From positions 78,138 to 94,871 of the forward strand of contig NW_004443506.1 of NCBI RefSeq assembly GCF_000330505.1: a stretch of 16,734 bases of DNA, written 5' to 3'. The translations under genes were made by a program, and so were the position numbers. This document shows, piece after piece, positions 8,967 through 16,734 of this stretch; position 1 is the stretch's first letter, and each line of letters begins with the position of its first letter. The notes under the pieces were generated by a model. The model saw only the letters and a list, made by a program, of their open reading frames with translations. It had not been told where the DNA came from and made no database searches. The DNA is from Entamoeba invadens IP1 (Eukaryota; Evosea; Mastigamoebida; Endamoebidae).

Positions 8967-10047
8967 ACAAATGGTTTAAAAACAAAACGAATAAACAATA
9001 TAATTATGTATTTCATAACAACATCTGTAATATCGAAACCGTGCAGTAAATACTTGACATATTGGTTGTATGGTCACTGGCTATTTTGATTGTGGAATGA
9101 TGTGGAAATACATTCACAATTCACATAAAATAAATCAAACAATGAACTATTATTATAGTATAAATTTAATTAAAATATAATAAACAATAAACAAGTGAAA
9201 TAGTTAATTAACGTGTATTTTTAATTAACATCAACATATCAATATCAAAAATTATTAATTAAACAACAATAAATTATAATTTATTTTTTTAAATGTGAAA
9301 CTATTTTTTAATAATTATTATCATATAATTAAACTAGTCGATTAATTATGGATAATTTTATTATAAATTATCATTGTTTTAAAAGGGTTAATACACCAGA
9401 ACCCAAAACAACTTATTTCTTTCATTTCAACAAATTATTAATATTTTAAAATGGTGTGATTAAATTATCGACCATTTAAAAACCCCACGCTCGTTAACCA
9501 TTTGTTATCATCAAATTGATTTATATTTTATAAATTTATTAATATTATATGTTTATAACGTGTTTTTATATTTTGTTTATATTTATTGTATTGCGATTTG
9601 TGTTGTTATTATAATTTCGAAGTTGAAACGTTTATTCGATCTTAATAATTCGAGTTGATATTTCTGTGTGTTTTCGTATTATTATTATGTTAAAACATAT
9701 TGATTATAATGGTAATTTAAGTTTATTCAATTAGAGTTAATAATTTCAATATTCACAACAAAAATTAACGACTAGCTGAGCAGAAATCAAATTTCATTTT
9801 ATGGTGTCCAAAAGGTGGACTATTTATTCAAATTTTCGATGTTTTAATTTATTCGTTTTTGCTATTATATTTTGATGTATTGTTTCGTATTATAAGTTAT
9901 AAATCGTTAAAATCTATAAAATAAAACCCAATATCTAGTTTGAGTTGTTTGGAATGTTCCGTTTTACGAATTTACCCTTGTTTTTGTTGATAGCCATATT
10001 ATATAACATTTTTACAAAGTTAATATTTTTTATGTTTTACAAGCCAC

Positions 10048-10118
10048 AATAACATTATTTTTTGCCCAATAACAATTCGCAGTAATATTTCACGCCGCAG
10101 TGATTTTTCATGGTACTC
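10048..10118 (-). repeat. Right terminal inverted repeat of the 1886-bp element
   Basis: Inverted partner of 8233-8302. The outermost bases on the plus strand are ...TTTTTCATGGTACTC followed by the TA duplication at 10119-10120. The word CGCAGT (complement of ACTGCG) occurs at 10078-10083 and 10096-10101, again with an 18-bp period. The few differences from the left repeat are single-base changes and a one-base indel near the inner edge. Confidence 0.85.
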
Positions 10119-11448
10119 TAGTCCAAATGATTTTCGATGTTTAGTCTTGTTTCCAATCCAGAAAGTAAATAACAATTGACAACGTCAAAATATTTTTCAA
10201 CCCCATTTATATCTCCAGAACTTCCAATTTAAAAAAACGGACATCAAAATACAATGCAGTCATAACCAAAACATTTTTATTAAATCGATGTCTATATTTA
10301 AGTCCCTTTTCGTATAATCAAATGCCACCAACTTATGTTCATCATTGTCATCAATACGCCTAATTAACACTCTTAATAATAATCTAAAGTTGTTTTTTTT
10401 ATTCCAATAAACAGGTAAAACATAATTAACTTCTTGAAGGCTGTCACACATTTTTTTAAAAGAGGTAATACATCTCGATAGACATACAAAAGATTTATAA
10501 AATGTTTTGAATTAGGAACGAATTCTTAAATAAAATTTGTACTTAAAAATTTACAGTTATCTAATAAAAAAGAACTCAATTCGGTAATATGTATATTAGT
10601 GAAATTTGTTATGTCGATAATTTGACGACATATCTGATCAATGTTGTCAAAAATAGATAAAAAAAGAGTTTCTGCTACTGCTTTAATTTTTGGTGAAATG
10701 TTATCTTTATATTCTTCAAACATCATTCTGTTACTTTTCTGACAGACGAATTTGGTTTAATTAACTAATAATTCACCATCAGCTGATTTCATCAAACTGA
10801 CTCCAACCAACGCCGTAAGATGCGCAAAGCACCAATTGGATGAATTAAACCACCCAATGAGGTCTTGTTTTTGTTGTTTGTAAGATAATATAATATCGTT
10901 AAATACCTGAATTGCATTTTGAGCATTACGCGCTCCATCCCAACAATTATTAACAATTTTGTTAAATGGAAATGAGTCGGTAAGCATATTTATTCACTAA
11001 TCATCCACTCTGCTATTTCTTGTGCAGATGAACCACCTGCATAAGTCTGAGTAATCAGAGGTACTGTTTTGTAAGTACGTCCTTTACAAAAACGTACTAT
11101 TATCACATATTTTTCTTCATAATTTTTACTTGAACTATCCCCGGAAAGTGCCATACAATCACATTGTTCAATTTCACTTAAAAGTTGTGATTTGTTATTA
11201 TCATTGTATTGTAAGACAACGCGAAACGCATTACATGCACTTATACCATAATACTGCAATTTACAAAGCATGTCTGGACAAAAAGTAGAAATGAATACAA
11301 ACAAATAATCAGATACAGCTTTATTCTGTGTCTGAGAAAGTTGTGCTTCATTATTGATGCATGTAATTACAAAAGAAGATACACGTTTTAGAAAGAGATT
11401 GTAAGCATCATTTTCATGTTTGGTATGAAATTCTGTTAACGAATAATT
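10119..11448 (-). pseudogene. hAT-superfamily transposase, catalytic part (decayed)
   Basis: The minus strand carries most of a hAT transposase core in several broken frames. From 11448 to 10990 an open frame of 152 codons includes MALSGDSSS, with the Asp in the place of the first catalytic residue, followed by a strand-like YVIIVRF segment. From 10987 to 10757 the next piece contains NCWDGARNAQ, fitting the second Asp motif (DGA), and CFAHLTAL, fitting the conserved CxxH motif of the family. Pieces at 10726-10526 and 10511-10260 follow, then 10228-10119, which runs into the insertion site. A hAT transposase cuts and joins DNA with an RNase-H-fold DDE core; this copy has at least four stops or frameshifts and cannot work. 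The motif style resembles DUF4371/zinc-finger-MYM-like hAT proteins of animals, though the sub-family is uncertain. Confidence 0.75.
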
Positions 11449-11466
11449 TTAAATTAACAACATGAG

Positions 11467-12278
11467 TCATTCAAAGTACAAATCCTTGTTAAATACATGA
11501 ACATCTGATGGAAAAACAAAATTTTTAATATTGGAAATTAAATCATACCAACACCATGAAGTTATAGGTAATCGACTGATTTTTAAAAAATAACCATCAT
11601 TATATTTCATGGCGTTTACATTATACGTTGTTTGTTTTTTGGTTCTGTTTATTTTGGGAAATGGCATTTTTACTAATTTAAAAGCTGATGTAAGTTATAA
11701 GATTTCTAATTGATGATTATATTATGCTTCTGCTTCTGTTAAATGTTGTTGTGTTGTTTCGTTATATATATTATCATCGTTTTCATCATACTTTTTATCT
11801 TCAATTGATATAGTATCAATTGGTAAATCAATGGTGATTTTTGGTAATTGATATGAAGTCGTTTTTTTAGTTTGCTTTAGTTTTTGGGACCAATTATATT
11901 GAAGTTTAAATATTACCTTTTTGATATTTTTTTACTTGGTAGTGAAATGTTTTTAATAAAATTGTCAACCATTTCTTTTTTAGTAATTTTCGTTGTTTGA
12001 CACAATGTCGTTGGATCTGGTATATACTCACTGGTGTTTTCTAACAACAAAAACCATTTGATAAATATTTTAATATCGTTTTCTTTAGTTTTGTTCGATA
12101 CTCTATTTATTTTTTCTTTATCAAAATGTAGTTGTTTGTGTTTAATTCTTGAATTATATTTCATCCAAACACCATCTAATAAACACATTACAAAAGTGTT
12201 TTCAATGAATTCAATGGTAATGAAACCATCTAGAAAAAGTTCATAGCAATCAACAAATGTGAAATTTAGAAAACTTAT
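11467..12278 (-). pseudogene. Probable N-terminal region of the hAT gene, or a separate decayed gene
   Basis: Three coding-like pieces lie directly upstream of the transposase core on the same strand. The first (12278 to 11913) includes FIENTFVMCLLDGVWMKYN. The second (11931 to 11722) overlaps its end in another frame, so a frameshift joins them; it is an acidic, low-complexity linker (IEDKKYDENDDN). The third (11667 to 11467) begins at an ATG, MPFPKINRTKKQTT. I see no C..C..H..H pattern of a BED zinc finger, the DNA-binding domain usual at this position in hAT transposases. Either it has decayed, or this is a lineage-specific N-terminal domain or an adjacent gene. The 18 bases between 11449 and 11466 contain a stop. 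Confidence 0.45.
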
Positions 12279-13508
12279 TCAAATGATAATAATAAGCAAT
12301 TATAGTTTATAACATGAAATTATATTTTGTTTTGTTGGTGATATTATTATAAATAATGTTTTTTGTGACATTTATTTAACATGTTTTTAATTAATTTAAT
12401 TGATATTTTTGATATTAAGGATATTGATAATGTTATAATGGGGTAATAATGTTGTTTATATTAATATATTATAAAATTATTTTTTTGTATTGTATTTATT
12501 TTGACATGATTAAAGAATTAGTACATATGAACATAACAGTTTATTATATTTGTGTGTCTACGTTTGTATTAAAAGCTTTATAAAATACTGGAATTAATAA
12601 ATCAAAATACAAATCAAAAAAATTAATTGTATTCGAATTGATAATAACATGGACATTTTACAGCTTTTTTTGTTAAAGAAAAGTTTTTTTAATAAACGAG
12701 AAAAAACGAACCCAAACTATAAAGAATAAGACACCCATTAATAATGATATATTAATGATATTAAACCAATTATAATATAATTTATTTGAAAATATTTTAT
12801 AAAGTGTGTTTATAAAACAAATTGAATATACAAAAACATATTGTTATTTTTATTAATAAAATGACTTAAAATACACACAGGTTTTGGTAATTATAACAAA
12901 TTATTAATATAATATACATTTCAATAAAACTACAATTGTGCATGTTTTTATATATTTACACCATTTAAAACATATATATATATTAAAAATCCAAAAAATA
13001 ATTTGAACCATTTTTTTTGTTATGAACATGTTTGTAATTTTATTACAATCTTATTATTATTACCAATTATCGACAAAAATAAAATATGGTTTTTATTGTT
13101 GTTTGAAATTTATATGATATAATAATAATTGTTTATCGCATAATTTTTATTAATAAAACAGTTACTTTTTATACTGCTTATTATCAATCGGTTTGCAAAT
13201 ATGGCTGCTATTATTTTTTGTTTCATTATATCAAATATTAATTAAATTATTAAAAGTTATTTATAATATGTATATTTATTTTGAATAAATACATATTTTA
13301 CTGTTTAATCAATATTTCTTTTGGCTTTTTGTTAAATTTTTACTTTATATTTAAAATTTAATCCTCATTAACTTTTAACGCTTTTATTTTTATACAAAAA
13401 GCTTTTATTCTTCTTATTTTTAAGAGAATGTAATTTGTAATTGATTTTTATAGTAAAGTTTGTCGGTCTATTATGTATATCATAATGTTTTCCCTTATAA
13501 AACAATTA
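12279..13508. other. AT-rich non-coding stretch with a possible MITE relic
   Basis: No gene is visible. At about 12695-12740 the sequence GAAAAAACGAACCC...AATAAGACACCCATT resembles the interior and right end of the MITE at 2092-2278, which has AAAAACGAACCCCCA and then GACACCCAATTTATTC. This could be a truncated relative; the match is patchy and no second end is seen. A (TA)n run lies at about 12970-12983. Confidence 0.4.
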
Positions 13509-14729
13509 CAGTAGGAGAAATGAACTAAAAACATTAGAACAATTAGGGCAACTTTAGTAAAAAATGTGAAACGGTAAAAAAATACATTGTTGGGACAAAA
13601 CCCTTAATCGACAATAACATTATTTAAATAACACAATTCAAATATCATTTTATCAATAACATCATTCATAAAAAAATATCAATAACAAAATCCAAATAAC
13701 AAAAAATATAACAATTTGTTTATAATTTAAGAGAGATACCTTTCTATCGTCGATCATCACCTCTTATCCCAAGCCGCATAATACTTTGATTGTTTTAACT
13801 GGGTTTTAAAACCACTTATAGACACCTCTCATAGTAATAATACTTGAGAAGTCTTGTATCGCTCTGGTAGTTGCTTTCTATTATGTTAATGGATAGAAAG
13901 GATTAATGAAACAGATAAAATGAAACAAACAGTATGAAATAAATTGATTTTTTCGATTTTTTCTTTAAATGATTTAAAATTTTAATTATTCATTTATTCA
14001 ACCCTGAATATCTAATAAAGCTATTTAATACTGTTCAACTTATAAAAATTTATTTTTTCAAAATAACATTTAAAAACAAAAAATGAAAAAACATTTTAAA
14101 TTGTTTGGAAATAAAACATGAACAAATTAATATTACAACATAAAATTATTATATAGTGTCATAGTAGATAATATAAACATGTAAAGTGGTCCATTTTCAT
14201 CATAGGTTGTCAAAATATTATCATGAAATAACTATAAATTCACTATCACAATATTTGTTAAAAGACACTTGGACAGTTGAATACTATTTTCATGAAGTCC
14301 AAGTTAAAGATATGATAAAGAAATAAACTAAAGTCACAAGTATATTATTTTACCTGTTGATTGTTTATTGGAAAAGATTATACCAAGATGACAAAACATT
14401 TTCTATAAACAAGGTTTTTAACATTAATTATAATAGAAAATGTTCAACATTTCATAATTGTTTAAATCTGTATTTCCCGTAATTTAACAATGTTTTGGCG
14501 CAATGAAATATAGAGAGAAAATAACAAAAATGTTGAAAAAAAGAAAAACGAAATTAGTTTAAATTGATTGGACAATTTTGTAAAGTTTCAGTTTTTTTCA
14601 AAGGGTTAAAATGATTGGTCGTTTCCAATTTGTGCACATTTATTACAACGGGAAGAAGCCCTAATCATTGGGAGTTTTAACTAAAGGTTCGGATTCATTT
14701 CTAAAGTACCGGGTCCATTTTCCCTACTG
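13509..14729. mobile_element. 1221-bp TA-flanked element with tandem 20-bp terminal motifs
   Basis: TA lies at 13507-13508 and 14730-14731. Reading inward, the left end is CAGTAGGAGAAATGAAC and the right end CAGTAGGGAAAATGGACC. The right end carries tandem 20-bp units at 14681-14700 and 14701-14720 (CTAAAGGTTCGGATTCATTT and CTAAAGTACCGGGTCCATTT), perhaps with a third degenerate unit at 14661-14680. The left end has two comparable 20-bp units at 13518-13537 and 13538-13557, each ending TTAG. The length matches a typical mariner element, but I find no readable transposase. The interior has a less AT-rich patch at 13738-13902 bounded by a 10-bp inverted repeat, and a 29-bp block shared with the coiled-coil pseudogene. 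It is likely a non-autonomous or very decayed element. Confidence 0.6.
13739..13901. repeat. 163-bp segment bounded by a 10-bp inverted repeat
   Basis: CCTTTCTATC at 13739-13748 is exactly inverted as GATAGAAAGG at 13892-13901. The enclosed DNA is GC-richer than its surroundings (for example TCGTCGATCATCACC and AAGCCGCATAATAC). No flanking duplication was found and no RNA gene is recognised. It may be a small nested insertion or captured sequence. Confidence 0.3.
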
Positions 14730-14919
14730 TAAAAATATTAACTTTTTGTTTTTTTCAAAGTTTTTTAAAAATACATTTCAATAGATTTTTCTACAAAAAG
14801 ATTTTTTTAGTAAATAATGTGTTCCATTTTATGTTTATTATAGGGAAAGTTAAACAACATCTTCTTATTATTGTTGTTGTTTTTTATACTCGTTTTTATA
14901 AAAAACATCATTAAATATA

Positions 14920-15120
14920 CAGTTGGGTCATTAAACCTTAGCCCAAAGAAAAACCAATTTATTTCTATTGTTATATTAAAATAATAAACTATACAGATAA
15001 AAAAAAGTCAATTTTTCAAAATATTTGTTTTTTTGGTAAAAACCCCTGTTTTTAAAGAAAAAAATAGTAATTTCTTTGTCTAAAGTACATTTCCTGGGCT
15101 AAGGTTCATTTTCCGTACTG
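14920..15120. mobile_element. 201-bp MITE related to the 1221-bp element
   Basis: TA duplications lie at 14918-14919 and 15121-15122. The left end reads CAGTTGGGTCATTAAACC then TTAGCCCA. The right end read inward is CAGTACGGAAAATGAACC then TTAGCCCA, giving a TIR of about 26 bp with several differences. The right end repeats CTAAAG/CTAAGG-type words at 15080 and 15099, a 19-bp period, and matches the right terminus of the element at 13509-14729 (GAAAATG.ACC and CTTTAG). It is thus a short non-autonomous member of the same family. The interior is A/T runs with no coding. Confidence 0.7.
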
Positions 15121-15122
15121 TA

Positions 15123-16734
15123 CATAAATAAATTGTTTATTTTTGACTTTAAGGTTTTTTAAATGTCTTATTGAGTCTGTTATATCTGATTTTATCGATA
15201 TGATAATTTGTAACATTATAATAAAAAGCAAAATGTATTTTATTGTTTTAATTTAGATAATCAAACATTTTTGTGTGTAATTCAAAAATAGACTTTGTTT
15301 TTAGATGTTAAAGATTAAATGATATTAATTTGATATAATTGGTGTGTATATTAACTTAAATAATATACACAATTGTTTATACAGTAATATATATTATTTT
15401 AATATATGTTGATTAACTGAAAATTATTTTGATGAAACATTTCCATATAAATTATATTTAGATTTATTTACAAAACAAATAAAACATGTAATGACTTTGT
15501 ATCATTACTGATGATTAAATTATTGTAATATTATAAATACAATTTGTTTGGTTGCATTAATGTATTATTAAAAATATACAAATTTGTTTTATTACAAAAG
15601 GTTTTATAACTATAAACAGTTTATTACAATTGCTTTTTTGTAGAAAAATTTATCGATCGTTTTCGAAGTTTTTTTTGTTCTAAAAAATTCAACTATGTGA
15701 TTAAACCAATATATTATAATTGATATTTGTACCAAATCTTCTACTTGTTTTTACACAATAATGTATAAATTGTTATCGTGATTATATACTATTATATATA
15801 ATTTTTATTATTTTTAATTTACTATTTAGAATAGGTTTTTTTAATGAATTTGTCAACATTTTGATATTTATTATTGTTAGAATTGGAATATGGCAACATA
15901 AAAATAAAAAATATTTACAGTATGGAGAGATAACTTTGCTTTTAGTCAAAAAATTGGTGAAATATTCAAATTATATTCAAGTTTTTTTCTATAAGTCTCT
16001 TTTAAAGAAAAAATGTTTTTATGGGAAAAAGTTAACACTAGCTCCCTGTTATAAAAAACAAAAAACTTGACAAAAAATGAATACGCCTGGTATTTGTAAA
16101 TAAACAATAAAAATACAAATTTTTAATGATGTTTTTTTATTAAAGTCAGTTTTTTCTGTTTAATAATTTATATGATTTATTTCATTTTTATTATATTTGA
16201 TACTATTAATACCATTATTAAAAAAACAAAATTTATGGATAATAAATGTAAGCCAACTCCACAAACGTGTTCTTGAAATTTGTTTTTCGATGTCACTTAT
16301 TATGGTTTTATACGAGACACTACTTGTTATGATCATGTTTTGAACAGTTATAAACGAATATTTTTTTCTGTTTTTTATTTTTTATTTTAATATTTTGTTT
16401 TTATTACACTTGTTATTGTCCAATTTTATATCTTACTTGTTCGGGATAATGTCGTAAGTAATTTACTTTGAAACTTAAGGGGTTTAAGACAATTAAATAT
16501 ATTTTTACCAAACCTGTATTATATATAAAACTACACTTTTTGGAAAACGAAAAAAACGTTTTTTTGGTTTCCAAAACAATTATTGCCAAAAAATGTATTA
16601 TAATGTACGAATTTATAAAAGAAAATAAATATTTTGCTTTTTAAACTGTGACGTGGGTAATTAGTGATTTAGAAAATCTTTGTAAAAATGTTTTTATCCA
16701 AATATTAATTTAAAATATCATTATTTTAAAAGTG
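15123..16734. other. AT-rich non-coding stretch
   Basis: No gene is supported. The one 69-codon plus-strand frame (15861-16070) is dominated by Lys, Tyr, Leu and Phe and looks like chance. The only strong local structure is the hairpin at 16538-16576. No transposon ends could be paired in this stretch, although CAGTA hexamers occur at about 15383 and 15917. Confidence 0.55.
16538..16576. repeat. 39-bp nested hairpin
   Basis: TTTTGGAAA (16538-16546) pairs with TTTCCAAAA (16568-16576). Between them lies a perfect 16-bp palindrome of seven A, CG and seven T (16550-16565). Only three unpaired bases on the left and two on the right interrupt the stem. It could form a cruciform or, if transcribed, a tight hairpin ending in U residues. 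No gene is adjacent, so a terminator role cannot be claimed. Confidence 0.5.

Larger units (their letters stand above)
8233..10118. mobile_element. 1886-bp TA-flanked element with ~70-bp TIRs, inserted in the hAT gene
   Basis: The element is bounded by TA at 8231-8232 and 10119-10120. The ends are inverted copies: the first 53 bases from GAGTACC differ at a single position (CCG versus CCA), and similarity continues through ATAATGTTATT. The interior is about 80% A+T with stops in all frames and no transposase-like sequence, so it is non-autonomous. Fusing the flanks with one TA gives an open minus-strand frame that runs through the junction (36 codons before it and about 14 after), which supports the exact borders. 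The near-identical ends suggest a fairly recent insertion or selection on termini. A TA target suggests the Tc1/mariner superfamily (or another TA-targeting group), but the GAGTACC ends are not ones I can assign to a named family. A second copy of the GTCAC-NNN-GTGAC motif lies inside at 8948. Confidence 0.85.

Noticed and set aside
12034..12246. Plus-strand 70-codon frame
   Set aside because: Ser/Phe-rich antisense of the minus-strand coding-like region at 11913-12278.
13738..13902. Possible tRNA-derived SINE or small RNA gene in a GC-richer patch
   Set aside because: No A-box/B-box spacing or cloverleaf could be made out; kept only as an inverted-repeat-bounded segment.
15861..16070. Plus-strand 69-codon frame
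   Set aside because: Lys/Tyr/Leu-rich composition typical of AT-rich noise; no family resemblance.
1..16734. CRISPR array, telomeric TTAGG repeats, rRNA genes, LTR retrotransposon
   Set aside because: No regularly spaced repeat-spacer pattern, no tandem telomere units, no conserved rRNA blocks, and no reverse-transcriptase motif such as YXDD in a coding context were seen.

Overview
This window looks like an intergenic, transposon-filled stretch of a very AT-rich metazoan nuclear genome, most plausibly an invertebrate such as an insect. The evidence is the composition (roughly 80% A+T by eye), the lack of any intact protein gene, a decayed hAT-type transposase, and several short TA-flanked elements with terminal inverted repeats (TIRs). 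There are no bacterial-style operons, no rRNA or tRNA genes, no CRISPR array and no telomeric repeat. The species cannot be named from the sequence.

Left part (1-4400) is non-coding. It holds a 187-bp TA-flanked MITE at 2092-2278, an 83-bp foldback (2567-2649), a ~230-bp foldback (2910-3140), and a possible degenerate MITE ending at 1299. Middle-left (4400-5620) is a slightly GC-richer island with orphan minus-strand coding remnants (4571-4819 and 5064-5290) that I do not recognise. It is preceded by a palindrome-bearing TTAA-CCC motif at 4412-4434. Then comes an A/C-rich plus-strand stretch (about 5640-6250), followed by a minus-strand Lys/Glu-rich, probably coiled-coil pseudogene with many frameshifts (6269-7590).

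The core (7862-12278, minus strand) is a broken hAT-superfamily transposase. It shows a first-Asp motif, a second DGA motif, a CxxH motif and the C-terminal dimerisation segment, spread over several frames. A 1886-bp TA-flanked element (8233-10118) with ~70-bp, almost identical, GC-richer TIRs is inserted in it. Removing the insert with one TA copy gives a frame that reads straight across the junction, so the insertion site is well supported. The insert itself shows no coding.

Right part (12279-16734) is non-coding except for two related TA-flanked elements 190 bp apart: a 1221-bp one (13509-14729) and a 201-bp one (14920-15120). They share terminal motifs of the form CAGTA..GAAAATG.ACC...TTAG.

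The theme that ties the window together is the TIR architecture. In three unrelated-looking TA-target families, each terminus carries a short motif repeated directly every 18-20 bp. That pattern suggests paired transposase-binding sites and Tc1/mariner-like ancestry. I see no intact autonomous transposase for any of these elements in the window.
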